A DNA stretch of 64,000 nucleotides from Pisaster brevispinus (Eukaryota > Echinodermata > Asteroidea > Forcipulatida > Asteriidae): assembly GCA_023634235.1 (NCBI GenBank), contig JAMKCF010000015.1:8404087-8468086 (forward strand), given 5' to 3'. The notes beneath the pieces are model-generated. The model worked only from the letters and a program-made list of their open reading frames with translations. It was not told where the DNA came from and ran no database searches. Shown piece after piece: positions 21,186 through 32,149 of the stretch (positions within the stretch are counted from its first letter, which is position 1; every line of letters begins with the position of its first letter). The position numbers and the translations under genes were made by a program.

Positions 21186-21539
21186 GCCCTATAAAAAAAG
21201 TTCCCGTCACATTCCAGAGGTACATAGGAGCTAATTTTCCTTTTTAATGGTTCCTGAAGTCAAATCCATCAAGAAAAAAAGGTAGAAAAAAATTGTCACG
21301 GAATCCAAAGATGACTCTATTATAAATAATTAAAATTTGATATTTTAATTAGTCCTGTGGTGGATCCATTCTGTGTTAGAGAATGCGCAGAGCGAGCTGT
21401 CAAAAAGCACATCAAGTCATAGAGTAACTGGGCCCCCTCGCAAGTTATCGCTCATACAACTTGTTTGTTTTTTTATTGTACACACGCACAATGTCTTTTG
21501 AATACACAGTTGAGGGGATTTGCTGCAGTATTTCTAATA

Positions 21540-21920
21540 TTCCCTTTTTTGAAGAATGCCCCTATGTAAAGTCCCCACATAAGTCATGCCCACCCATACA
21601 CACATCCATGTACCCATTCTTACGGATCTGCTTTGTGGGGAACTGCTATTGTTGTTCTATTATTCTCCCTTTTTTAAAGAATTCATGTGTGGGGTCCAAG
21701 TTTGGTCCATTGTTCCATTGTGTTTAAAAGACCCCGCAAGACAGTATGTAATCACATGCAATCGAGGATCTCCTATTGTCCCTCTTTTGTTTGTCACTAT
21801 TTTTGTCAACAGCATCCACTGGGTTTAATCCACACTTTCCAACTGGCGACCTTCAGCAACTGGGACCCTAGAAATGTTCTCTTTTGTTATAGGTCCCTGG
21901 TATGAATGTGTATACCTACC
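21540..21920. repeat. Dispersed repeat with TTCCCTTTTTTGAAGAA words
   Basis: Contains two cycles of 'tattccctttttt.aagaa' and 'tggggtccaagttt', plus CA-rich stretches and 'ctattgtccc'. It shares these with 3000-3300, 32455-32610 and 54690-54825. Confidence 0.6.
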
Positions 21921-22299
21921 CACACACACACGCACAGACAAGGCAAACACTAGCTATTACGCCCTTTTTGGTTCAGGGGCGAGCATAAAAAATTTATATG
22001 TTGTCTCTAAACATTCAGCTTTGGCATTGAGCCAACACCTTTGGGTGTCGACAAATCTGTTATTGACTCTATCACCAGATAAAACGTCAGTTTCATAAAT
22101 TGCCTGAGAGTCATCTATGCCCAATCAAATTTTCATGTCTGACAGTCAATACTATGTGAACAGTGATTGATTGATATCGTTGATGTGTGGTTTATATAAG
22201 TACATTCAAGTGCATTTAAGCCTTTAAAATTACAAATCGTTGCTTACAAAGTTGTTTTAAATAGGGGTTAAACCCTTACAAAGGAAGGGTCAGGCATGT

Positions 22300-22484
22300 A
22301 CTTTGGTATACCCCCCCCCCCTAAAAAAAAACACATTAAATTTAAAAAACAAAAATATAAAAAATAAATAAAGAAAGAAAAAAAGAAGAAAACAAAAATT
22401 AGAAATTACTAAAAATGGTGTAGCTTCTATCCAAAAACCTCCTTGTTGTTAAGTTGGTAATGGTAGTAAGCATCCTGTGATATT
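22300..22484. repeat. Poly-C run and A-rich low-complexity sequence
   Basis: A C run near 22310-22321 is followed by an A-rich tract to about 22400. No gene. Confidence 0.6.
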
Positions 22485-22785
22485 ATGTCATCTGAAATGC
22501 CCCCCATTGATTAGAAATCAATAAAAGTATGTCAAAATATTTGGATCTCCAAAACTCGCCTCAAGGAGACTTTGGAGATTCAAATTTCCGTGTGTCCGTT
22601 TCGATTGCTGGGGCCAGAAATCCGGTTGGTACCCACTGTCACTTCACTAAACATGGATGGATTCAGCATTCTTGATGAAAACACTGTGACATTTTTTGAC
22701 TGTTTTAACAACAAGTACATGCTGTATTAAACTTGGCCTTTATCAACATTATTTCGACAAAATCCAATCTATCCCTCTATCTTTA
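22485..22785 (-). repeat. Dispersed repeat family 'GGGTCATAGATTGG', minus copy
   Basis: The plus strand reads 'catctgaaatgccccccatt', 'ttggtacccactgtcac' and 'gtacatgctgtatta', paralleling 14630-14965 at comparable spacing. It ends less than 50 bp from HERC exon c. Confidence 0.7.
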
Positions 22786-22823
22786 AATAGTACTTTGAAC
22801 AATAACATTGAGTCAAATCTTAC

Positions 22824-23019
22824 TTATAACATTAGCACCAGCACTTTTGAGGCTGCACAGTGCTTCAGCAAACTGGACGACCAGCGTTCCGTAGCGTTCT
22901 GGTGAAGGATCAGTAAAGACAGGTGACTCGATCAACAGAAGATATAACCGTAATGCCTCGATGTCTGGGGGTGAGGAAGGAAGGTTTGGAATCAAAAGAA
23001 CCGCAAGGATTTCTGCAAT
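22824..23019 (-). CDS. HERC3/HERC4-like: HERC-like exon c
   Basis: Encodes residues 98-162 plus one base. It contains LLIPNLPSSPPDIEALRLYL, almost identical in pattern to the LIP.L..SPPDVEA.R.YL motif of HERC3/4. Acceptor AACACAG|A, donor ATAA|GTAAGA. The phase-1 end joins to the CA at the start of the next exon to restore a Thr codon before QWWS. Confidence 0.9.
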
Positions 23020-23082
23020 CTGTGTTAAATCAAACAAAAGAAAAATGAGGGTTTTACATTACAATTTCCTTGAACTATTTTG

Positions 23083-23298
23083 GTTGTTAAAGGCATTATA
23101 CAGGATTGGTAGGGATAAAAAACGTTGTTGTTTAATTTAGTCTGAAAGCTTACTGACTATCAAGTTCATACTAGAACCATTTTTTCTATGAAATATTCCC
23201 CTCTGATATAAAGTCATATTCTAGAAAACTGTATCTGAAAACCTAAAAAAGCACAACAGCTGATTTTGGTTGTTACAACAAAATTTACATGCTGAAAA
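23083..23298 (+). repeat. ~215-bp dispersed repeat, copy 2
   Basis: Shares with 3718-3935 the words 'gattggtagggataaaaaac', 'ttcatactagaac', 'gtatctgaaaacctaaaa' and 'ttttggttgttacaac' in order. It lies just upstream of HERC exon c. Confidence 0.75.
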
Positions 23299-23329
23299 TT
23301 GTGCACGTTTAAAAAATATTTTCTGCTGA

Positions 23330-24050
23330 CTCACATTAAGCCCAGATGTCCGTGTTTGTCAGCTCAAGCCTTGTGCTAGTGCTTTTTATTATTGTTTCTT
23401 CACTTTCCAGACAATTTGTCTGTGTTTGTTAAATATGACCTTGTAATTTCTAAAGGCCAAGCAGATTAATTTATTATTTTTGGTTTTTCTTTAACAATCA
23501 TGTACTGGGATTACAGGAAAAGACTGTGACCAAAAAAGTTATTCTCCCATATGCCTCTCTTACAAAGCTATCTGTTGGCCCCCATAAATGTGGAGTTGCC
23601 CACACAAGCCTTGCACTTGTGCTTTTAGTAAAGCAGCCCACCGGGCTAAAAAGTGTGCACTTTTCACATGCCCCCAGCAATGTTTTAAAAGTTATTTTAA
23701 ACATGTACACATGTATTGTCATATTGTCATATGCATCTATCTGATGTATTATAATGGAGCGATCAGTTTAATGGTTGAATGAACCTTCACACACTCAAAA
23801 ATATATTAACGCATTTAAAAAATGTATTGTTCACATAAAGGAAGAAATATTGAGCATAAGTACGTGTAAGTTGGAGAAGTGGTGGCAGTTTTTACTTTAA
23901 AAAACACCGCACTGGTGATATGTGGGTGAGCCCTGCCACAAATTCATGTGGAAATGGTAACACTCATAAAGCAAATGCCATTCATCAGAACAATCAAAGG
24001 TTATATTGTTGTGTCAACAACTACACAATACCAAGGGAAGTGTCCACAAA
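23330..24050 (+). repeat. Segmental duplication, partner at 33728-34230
   Basis: 'cattaagccc', 'gtcagctcaa(g/a)cctt', 'gtgcacttttcac', 'catgta...tattgtcata', 'tctgatgtattata', 'gtgagccctgccac' and 'ggtaacactcataaagcaa' follow in the same order in both places, with insertions and deletions. An old diverged duplication. Confidence 0.7.
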
Positions 24051-24309
24051 AAATATCTGCTGAAATACACACAATGGAGTTTTTTTTAACCCTGTTACTG
24101 TTAAAATTCACACCGATTCCCAAGCCCACTGCAGGATGCCGGGAAAACGTGTCCCCCCTTTGTAATGTTGATCTCATACTTTTTTCCAAGCTAAATCCCT
24201 CCAGCGAGGCATGGAAGCGGTTTGTAACTGCCCCTTTTTGCTATGAATCATCGATAACTTCACCGTTCGCGATAAAAATTAAAAACTTCCAAAGGATTCT
24301 TGTTCGACC

Positions 24310-25010
24310 CTGGCATATAATGTGGGGCGGACCCCCTTTAGTCTGAGTATTTACCCCGTTGCTATTCTGACTGGAAACCAGATTTTCTAGCCCCATGCCC
24401 AAGGCAAGCCCCAGGCAAGCCTATTTTGTGAATGGTGTGTTGTTTGCATCAATAATGGTTCCTCTGGCATGTTCTCCTTGAGGTCTGCCGAGTGGGGCTT
24501 GGATACTAAGGCGAGCTGCACAGCTATTGGCCCACTCGCCAAGGTCATGTGACCTTCTAGTGATCACATGATTAGGCCATGCCTGAATGATGTACTCTGT
24601 ACAAACAGAGTACATCATGTTGTCTCTGTATAGATTTCTGGTAGCTGTTCGGCCATGGCATATAATGTGGGGAAGACCCCCTTTGGTCTGAGTATTTACC
24701 CCGGTGCTATTCTGACTGCAAGCCTATTTTGTGAATGGTGTGCTGTTTGCGCCAATAATGGTTGCTCTGGCATGTCATGTGATCAATCACTGCCTTGACG
24801 GCAATACTTGACAGTGTCCAGGTAGGATCGACCAAAAAACACACTCACCACAGGTCTGCTGAGTGGGGCTTGGATACTAAGGCGGGCTGCACGGCTATTG
24901 GCCCACTCTTTATGGCCATGTGACCTGCTACCTAGTGATCACGCGATTGAATAGGCCATGCCTGAATGGGGTAGCATGAACCTATCACATGCACACATCC
25001 TAGTCTAGCC
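24310..25010 (+). repeat. Local direct duplication of ~350 bp
   Basis: 'ggcatataatgtgggg' at 24312 recurs at 24656, 'aagcctattttgtgaatggt' at 24415 recurs at 24719, and 'ggggcttggatactaaggcg' at 24492 recurs at 24866. 'aggccatgcctgaatg' also recurs. The offset grows from about 304 to 375 bp through indels. Confidence 0.8.
24587..24618. repeat. Perfect 14-bp inverted repeat, 4-nt loop
   Basis: ATGATGTACTCTGT, loop ACAA, then the exact complement ACAGAGTACATCAT. It lies in the first copy of the local duplication 24310-25010. At the equivalent place in the second copy (after 'gcctgaatg') the sequence is unrelated. Confidence 0.9.
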
Positions 25011-25639
25011 TTCGTGTTGTCTCTGTATGTACTGTGTACAGTGCATGGCTTTCTGCTAGCTGTCGTTTAGACAAGTGTGTTAAGCTCAGTCTTTGATCGG
25101 CCAGCAACTAGAGAAGTAGGTTATCTAAAGTAGACTCCAGATTGCTTCCCACAGTCATTACATGTAAGTAAGAGTTATTATCACAATACCCTTAGCAAAA
25201 AGTCCAATTCATTCCAGTTGGAAAGAACTGGATTGAGTTGGTATTGAGTTGGTGTGAGTTGGTTTACATTGGAACACTGAATTTAATAATATTCATATTA
25301 TTCCAATGTCACCAACTGGATTATTAATTGGTTAATTGCACTAATGTAAATCCCTTGAGTGGGGTGGGATATACTATATCCCCATAAGTTTTAGGACTGT
25401 CAGCCAAATGGGTATAAACTACTTTTTTTGCTCAATTGTCCAATGATCTGTATCAATCTGTCGGACTATTAAGCTGTCGGACCAATGAGCTGTCAGACCA
25501 GTGGGTACAACATTATTTTTGGGTGTAGTTGAAAATATCCAATTGGGTCTAGTTGGGAAAAAAAATCTAACTGAATCCCAACGAGTCCAATTGTGTCCAA
25601 TTCCAATGGTTTGTGTCATTCAGTAGCGTAGTTACCTAG
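25011..25639. other. HERC giant-intron sequence, nothing recognised
   Basis: AT-rich. Words near 25390-25600 ('tgtcagccaaatgggtataa', 'tccaattgggtctagttggg') recur near 35185-35290, so part of this is another old duplicated repeat. No exon. Confidence 0.45.
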
Positions 25640-26410
25640 CCAGCTAGCAGATCCCTGTATGCTGTTTCTACTAGCAGCGCAACTCAACCAAGAATCCTTC
25701 CTGCTGCGTTTATAATTCTGTCTATGCGATTTTTTCACTCTTTCCAACATTTCCACCCCCACAGATCAAGCAATAGCACGAAACACTAGCAACCACAGTG
25801 TCATAAAAAGTTGCCAAAATTTTACGATTGACAGCAAACAAATTTAATTTCCTGAGACAGAACATCGAGAATTCAGTTTTTTTCACAATGGAATCCACAT
25901 GTTCATGCTACACATTGTCAAATATGACACCCAGGTATTTGTAACAAGTGGCACGTTCCACCACCCTGTTCTTCAAGATCACAGGTTCTGGTTGACGGCG
26001 TGAATTCCGATAGTCTATAACCATTTCTTTAGTTTTAGAGACATTAAGTTTGAGATAATTTAAATTATAGTAGTTGACAAATCATTGAAATTGATCTTGA
26101 TACAAGCGATCATCATCCTAATCAGACCAATCATCGCAGTGTCGCCAGCGAATTTACTTAAAGGACACGTCATTTAAGAGGACTGACAATCCGAAGTATA
26201 TAATGGAGAAAGAAATGGAACCAGAACCGTACCTTGTAGAGCATCAGTATTTGAATCAATCAATCTAAATTTTAACATACTGAGAACGATTTGTCAAGTA
26301 TTAATTCAAAATCCAGGTCAAGAGAGACAAGGGTACGTCACAGTGGTCTAATAGTTTTTTGAATTATTAACATGAGGCTGAATAGTGTTCAATGCTGAAG
26401 AGAGATAAAA
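25640..26410 (-). pseudogene. Non-LTR retrotransposon fragment, RT to C-terminal domain
   Basis: On the minus strand, broken frames spell LSSALNTIQPHV, LQGTVLVPFLSPLYTSDCQS, KFAGDTAMIGLI (the catalytic FADD box decayed to FAGD), LNYLKLN(V)SKTKEMVIDYR, YKYLGVIFDN and NRKILATFYDTVVASV. The order is the finger, palm and thumb of a LINE reverse transcriptase followed by its C-terminal region. There are several frameshifts and stops, so it is a dead copy. The SSAFNTIQPH and KTKEMVIDYR signatures fit the Rex1/L2/CR1-like group. Confidence 0.85.
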
Positions 26411-26659
26411 AAAGATAACTCGAGCTGAGTTATCACAGAGAACGCGTGATACCCTTGCTGTGATGCCCTTCATTTTCTAGAAAAAGCACGCAGGGATGTG
26501 ATAGGCTGTTGAGAAAAAAACCTGAACTCTGAGCGCAAAGAGCGAAAGCATGCGAGCTCAAAAACTTGCGAGCATGAAGCCCAATATTAACATTTATCTT
26601 TGGTTTTAAAAGCCCTACTCTGCAATCTGGGCATTATTATATGGTTTTATCTTCATTTT

Positions 26660-26800
26660 TTTATGAATTTGATCTTTAAAGAAAGAAAAAAAAAAAAAAA
26701 AAAAAAAAAGGGGGTTTTGGGGGGGGGGGGGCCAAAAAAAACGGAATTTCTTTTTTTTATGGGCAAAAAAAAAACGGAATTCCGGTTTAAATTGGAGAAA
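26660..26800. repeat. Homopolymer-rich stretch (poly-A, poly-G)
   Basis: An A run of about 24 nt, a G run of about 12 nt and further A runs follow each other. The open frame across it is low-complexity and not a gene. Confidence 0.8.
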
Positions 26801-26811
26801 TCACATCCCTG

Positions 26812-26863
26812 AGCACGGCAATTATTGCCATGCCCTTTTGAACATGAGGTTCTGAGGCCTGTA
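26812..26863. mobile_element. Fragment of the AGGCCTG inverted-repeat element
   Basis: 'gagcacggcaatta' and 'gaggttctgaggcctg' match the family seen at 9310-9475. Only one end survives. Confidence 0.5.
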
Positions 26864-26987
26864 CTGGCATTTACTATACTGGGAAAACATGTAAACCTCC
26901 TTCGTTATCTCGATTTCCCACCTTTTTAAAAATTAATTACATCATATGTTTAAGAGAAAGTTTTAAAATAGATATATATATAGATAG

Positions 26988-27670
26988 CCTCTGACGAAGG
27001 TCCCGTTTTGATCGAAAGCTAAGGCCATCTCCCCTACTAATTTTATACATAGATATATAAATATATGTTATTTTGTTTGGTTAAACTGGGTGAATTAAAA
27101 TAAAATGTAGTTAATAAAGGTAGAATCACTCTGCTATACGCGGATGAAGATAGATGGGAAAAAAGGGGAAGTATAAAAGGAGGTGCTTGGGCAGCACGGG
27201 CCATCTACGCACCGGCAGGCTAGATTCCATAACATAATTTTCTTCCTACTCTACAACATTAGTAATATCAGTAGCAATCTTTCATACAATGGAAGGGCAT
27301 TCTGGCAATCAGCCAAGAACCACACCCGAGCAGCTTACTCAAGCGTTTCAATTAGTAACCACAGCCGAGCTGAAACGCACCTTCCAGGATTCTCAATAAG
27401 GCTACCGAGGCTATGAAGGCAGGAGATTCCGTCGGCTGTTCTGCTAATATTGAGCAGGCAATAAAAAAACTAACCACCAGGCAGAAGTTAATCCGCCCTG
27501 CAGAAACCTAGAATCTGGCTGGCAAACCGTGAAGGAGTACAATGCCTGTCGGTGGCCAACCCAATGTTGTAAAAAAAAAAACATTGGTGTGATGTTTGGG
27601 TTATTGAGAAATAAAATTAGTTGGGGAGATGGCCTTAGCTTTCGATCCAATCCAGACCTTCGTCAGAGGC
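26988..27670. mobile_element. Penelope-like composite flanked by ~60-bp inverted repeats
   Basis: The arms at 26988-27046 and 27611-27670 are inverted copies (about 90% alike) that include 'gcctctgacgaaggtc' and 'gatcgaaagctaaggccatc'. Each arm has CTGACGA, a small stem and GAAA, resembling a hammerhead core, as described for the terminal repeats of Penelope-like elements. The interior shows decayed frames EQAIKKLTTRQKLIRPAET and SGWQTVKEYNA, which I associate with ORF1 of DIRS-type retroelements (weak). A minus-strand Penelope-like RT fragment lies just outside at 27841-28072. Confidence 0.6.
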
Positions 27671-27840
27671 ATAAACAAGAACAAACACAAACATATCCAT
27701 TTAAAGCAAAAAGAAAAGCAAAGGATTAAGAGAGCGTATCCAGAAAGAAGCGGGAAAATATAGCCAATCAGAGTTATAACTTTACAAACAATGGGGTGGG
27801 TAAGAACTAATCAGAGTAAAGTAGTGAGGACAAAGGATGG

Positions 27841-28072
27841 TCAGTGTGAAGGGATGGATAGTTTAGGGTGGTAGGTGGTGACCAGGGCAACTCTCTTGGT
27901 CAGGACTTTTTTAGATCCCGTGTTGGCCAAAAGAGTATAGCGGGGTATGCTGAAGGCCTTGTTGATGGTAAGTTGGACCCTGCATTCGCGGTGTTTCCTG
28001 AGGTCTGATGAGCACCTTTTGTACATGGTATCTATGGAGCAGATACGCCTTATGCGCAAGGCCTATATATAT
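27841..28072 (-). pseudogene. Penelope-like element reverse transcriptase, C-terminal fragment
   Basis: The minus-strand frame begins ALRIRRICSIDTMYKRCSSD and contains KAFSIPRYTLLAN, then KRVALVTTYHPKLS and a stop at 27841. The A.R.RRIC.......R...L...G....I..A......PR segment with VTY.P is characteristic of the C-terminal RT region of Penelope-like elements. No GIY-YIG domain follows before the hammerhead-like repeat 170 bp downstream, so the copy is truncated or belongs to an endonuclease-less lineage. Confidence 0.7.
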
Positions 28073-28092
28073 ATTTTTAAAACTGTTTTTGT

Positions 28093-28330
28093 TAAAGGTA
28101 GGGTCATAGATTGTTTTTTGTCAATGTAATGCTTTTTTTGTGTGTGCAAAGTTATCAAGAAAGAAACAATAAAAGTCACATGTAAAAGTTTCAGTTGATT
28201 ACATTGCGGCATTCACGAACGGACACCAACCCTCAAATATCCGAGAAACGATTCATGCATGAATTGTTTTTCGGATTCAAATGTTTTTATTGATTTTATA
28301 ACCAATGAGGGCATTTCAGACGAAACAATT
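28093..28330 (+). repeat. Dispersed repeat family 'GGGTCATAGATTGG', plus copy
   Basis: 'taaaggtagggtcatagatt', 'aataaaagtcacatgtaaaa', 'agtttcagttgattacat' and 'gattcatgcatgaattg' follow in the family order. It abuts the Penelope-like fragment. Confidence 0.75.
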
Positions 28331-28717
28331 TCACAGGACGCTTACTACCATTACCATCTTTATAACAAGTAAGCTTTGGGATAGAAAACATTTGTTTCTC
28401 TGGGTCATTACCAAAGACATGTCAGACCCTACCTTTAATGGTTTAACTTCTAATACAAAAACTTTTTGAGAATTGTTTTTAAAAAAAGGCTTAAATGCAT
28501 GATGGGTAAAGATCAACTAAACCAAAATTTAGTTAGTTTCAATTTGGGAGCTCACTGACTATAAATAAAGTGGATATCAGTGAAAATTCTCCAGATAATT
28601 ATTTCTGTCTGAAACCCTTTTAAAATCTGGGGAAGCATCGTAGATGACCCCTTAAATGTAAATATGAACAAAATCCTTGTACAACACATCCTGGTTTTCA
28701 GTAAAATGGGACCACCA

Positions 28718-29532
28718 GCACGTCAATTTGGTAAAAGTGATGGTTGTTACTGGTAGTGCTGGCTGGTGTGCAGGTTGGTGTTTGGATGTTTTAGCGTACA
28801 GATCAAAAGGAAATTTAATTAGAGTGCTGTGATCAAGGAATTATGTACTGATATTCATAAAACTAATTTTCAGATAAATCTCAGGTCATAGCCCTTACAT
28901 TTCAGTTGACTGATTGATTGATTAGAGTTAAGAAACACATCAATGTTAACTGCACGTGTTAGCTGCGTACGTGCGTGCCCTAGTCGAGTCACATTGATCA
29001 TTGTATTTCAATTTAGGAGACAGGGTTCAGGGTCAGGGTTAGGCCTGCTACGGTGATGAAGACAACCCCCCCCCCCCCTCTTTTATGACCTTGTCATCAC
29101 CCTTTCATTCCCTCATTAATTTATTGCAATGTGAACAGAGATTTAAAAAGATAAAATCAAAATGTATAGTATAAAGGACTTATATTATTTAATCATAGAG
29201 TATTATAATACAACAGCATCACAAGCAACAGGTTAAGTCAGCAGAGGAAATAAACTTACAGCCAGGTATTAAGAAAGTAAATCAGGGGTTTATTTAAACA
29301 AGGGTGAGAGTCAAGTTTTAGGAACATTTTTGATTAGTTTCAATTTGGAAGCTCACTGATTAAAAAGTGGATTTCAGTGAAAATTCTCATAGTAATGAGC
29401 AGTAAGTAATGGATTGAATGTTTGTAGATACCTTAATTTGGAAGCTCACTGATTAAAAAGTGGATTTCAGTGAAAATTCTCAAGAGTAATGAATGAACAA
29501 CAAGTTATGGATTGAATGTTTGTAGATACCTT
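28718..29532 (+). repeat. Segmental duplication block, partner at 33287-34610
   Basis: 'cgtcaatttggtaaaagtg' through 'ctaattttcagataaatctc' matches 33287-33470. 'ggcctgctacggtgatgaag' through 'acaagggtgagagtcaag' matches 34348-34600. Within it, a 93-bp unit starting 'aatttggaagctcactgat' is repeated in tandem at 29342 and 29435. Confidence 0.8.
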
Positions 29533-29552
29533 TTACATATGACAGTCAAAGA

Positions 29553-30275
29553 CCCCGTTTACACTAGATCCAGAAAGGTGGATCAGACCCGGGTCTGATC
29601 CGGCAATGTGGATTAACGGCTAGTGTAAACGCAAAAAAGCCGGATCAGACCCGGTTCAAGATCCGGCAATTTTAATCCACCTTTCGAGGAGGGTTGAATC
29701 CGGCAATTGGTGGATCAGATCCGGCAAAGTGGATTCCAAATACAAGTGTAAACGCAAAGGTGGATCAGACACCGCAATTTGATGTGGTCATTTCCGGTTT
29801 CGCTACGAATGGCGCGCTTTTTGCTTGTGCTTTGGTGGGACATCCGTCGCTGTTTATATTTGTGTGTGTGCTGTGTGCACATGGACTGTGCGTGTGTGAA
29901 ACGTTTTGTTGTTTTCAGCGTCCTTATACATACATCGTTACGTTTGGAGCTTGCCTTGTTGCTGTATTTTTTAAATTCCCATCTACCAAATATTTCTACC
30001 TGCATGGTCGTTGTTATCCGTATCATTTGCTGTACTGTATTTTCTGCATTCTACCTTCGCCTTGATAATGATTATTTCTAGAAGTGGCGCGCTGTAATCG
30101 TGACCTTTGAGCTCTTTGCGAGGAGCGGTGACGTCATGACCAATATACATCCGGTTCAAAAGTGGGATCGGAGCCGGATCAAGCGCTGGTGTAAACGCGA
30201 CACGGGATCTTGATCTGCGGTCGTTAAAAAATTGCCGGATCTCAATCCACCTTTCTGGATCTAGTGTAAACGCGG
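29553..30275. mobile_element. ~720-bp inverted-repeat DNA transposon, copy 2
   Basis: The ends 'cccgtttacactagatccag' and 'tctggatctagtgtaaacgc' are inverted repeats. The interior is a close, inverted match of 18855-19555. The flanks 'gacagtcaaaga' and 'gtgccagctccaactgg' are contiguous, without the element, at 34700-34740 and 39625-39670, which directly shows the insertion. Confidence 0.88.
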
Positions 30276-30825
30276 TGAAAGTGAAAAAATATTAGGTGCC
30301 AGCTCCAACTGGCAGACTAGCCTCCAGGCAAGACATACTCTATGTGTATTGATGTGTAAAAAATTGTGTAATTCTTTAGGAGTGGAAAATGTTGTAAAAG
30401 AATAGTCTGTTGTGGAATGCACTTAGATATAAACCAAACACCACGGATGGCAATCAATCACTAGAACTGACACAAGACCTGACAGACTTACCTACATGAC
30501 ATGGTGACAATTTGCTGCATGGCATAAATGCCTTTCAATATAGAGGGTGTGAATTAATAAACCGGTCTGAAATAACATGGAGGCCACAGAGGCAATAATT
30601 TTAATGCATAAAAATGTGACACTTTTTTTTTGCTCAAAATCTTTCAATGTTAACACCATAAAACACAACATCATTTGACCTAGAATGATCTGATAACATC
30701 ATGATTTTGTTGTCACATGGTCATTGTGTAAATCATCAACAAGGTGTCAATAGTGCACAATGAAGAGACCAGGGATGAAATAGTATATTGACTACATCTT
30801 ATGTGACAAGTCTAACCACCTAGGT
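30276..30825. other. HERC giant-intron sequence, duplicated in part
   Basis: 30276-30440 matches 34725-34850 and the words 'gatataaaccaaacaccac' at 35128. The rest is AT-rich with no exon recognised. Confidence 0.5.
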
Positions 30826-31035
30826 GTATAAATCACCCTATTTAAAATTAACTCACTTAGAGAGACCTGCATGTAACATGGGTGGCCTGCTATAGTAATA
30901 GACAAAATATGAAGCATTAAATACAAAACATCAATAAAAAAAAAGACTTTGATAAAAAGGGCCACAAATCAAAATTGCCAACACCACCTGTGTAAACAGA
31001 CAATTACTTATAATATAATTGCACAAAAAAGACTC
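30826..31035 (+). repeat. Segmental duplication, partner at 38936-39142
   Basis: 'atcaccctatttaaaattaa', 'actttgataaaaag', 'tgtaaacagacaattactta' and 'aattgcacaaaaaag' follow in the same order and spacing in both copies. Divergence is low. Confidence 0.85.
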
Positions 31036-31275
31036 CTCCAGCTATCACACTAAATCAAAATTTTAAATGCAAGATTCAAAATGAAGTAAAAAACTACACT
31101 AATGGACATAAAAGATCTATAAATATGAGTCTGCCTCATCCTCTCCCATTTAAGACCATCCAAGACAAATTTTTAATAAATTCCATGAATTAGCTTCGAA
31201 AATATTAAGAAACAAGAATGGTGTGTTGACAAACACAAATGCCCCGCTAAGATTAATATCTTTCTTACCTACCGC

Positions 31276-31745
31276 TTGGACAACATTTTTTTGGGTTAAG
31301 CCATGATGCCCTTGACATTTGAAAAGGGTGTTCAAAAACAATAGGCTTCTGGGGGATCCCAAGACAATCCACCAACCAAGTTTGGAGTTGATATGCCAAG
31401 TGTTTCTTGAGTTATCGCTCGGACAACATTTCTTTTGTTTTAGCCATAATGCCCTTGACATTTGTTGTAGGGCATCCAAAAACAATAGGCTTCTGGGGGA
31501 TCTCAAGACCAATCCACATAGCAAGTTTGGAGTTGATATGCCCAGTCCTTCTTGAGTTATCGCTCGGACAACATTTCTTTTGTTTTAGCCATAATGACCT
31601 TGACATTTGGTGTAGGAATCCAAAAACAATAGGCTTCTGGGGGATCCAAGACGAATGTACACACCAAGTTTGAAGTTAATATGCCGAGTACTTCTCTTCT
31701 AAGACAACATTTCTTTGTTTTAGCCAAAATGACCTTGATATTTTC
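31276..31745 (+). repeat. 144-bp tandem repeat, about 3.3 copies
   Basis: 'aacaataggcttctgg' starts at 31337, 31481 and 31625, exactly 144 bp apart. Each unit also carries 'gttttagccataatg(a/c)cc', 'aagtttggagttgatatgcc' and 'cttgagttatcgctcggaca'. Because 144 is divisible by three, open frames persist on both strands, but they simply repeat. A second block lies at 32150-32404. Confidence 0.9.
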
Positions 31746-32149
31746 TTGCAAGAAAAAGACATACCAGCAAGAGTAAAGAATGTAGTGTACTCTATGAAGC
31801 CTGCCTGACAATCGGTGAAATAATGTTGCCCGGTACCACAACTCGGAGGCAGACCACTAAGAGCATCATGTACAATTGGTAATGCAACATGACTGACTAC
31901 TCTACAAACTCCAACCATGAATCAATCAAATGAGTTACCATGACATCTACATAATACCTGTTCATCTAAGCATGTTATGTATACATGTTTATGCAGCTAC
32001 TGTATTAGGGATTAATGAATGAAAGGTGCCATCTTATGACAAACCCAAAAGGGATTCAATATGGGTTTTTTTTAATAGGCTACTTTGGGATACCAAGACA
32101 TAAGCCACATACAAAGTTGGAAGTTCAAATACAAATTGTTTCCCTAGAA

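Noticed and set aside
27183..27416. 77-codon plus-strand open frame
   Set aside because: It lies in the interior of the Penelope-like composite, and the more plausible retroelement-like frame there is a different, broken one.
18936..30065. HERC exons inside the two ~700-bp transposon copies
   Set aside because: The frames there show no HERC similarity, and the neighbouring HERC exons splice to each other in perfect phase without them.
31150..31524. 124-codon minus-strand open frame
   Set aside because: It is produced by the 144-bp tandem repeat, whose period keeps frames open. The protein is the same unit repeated.
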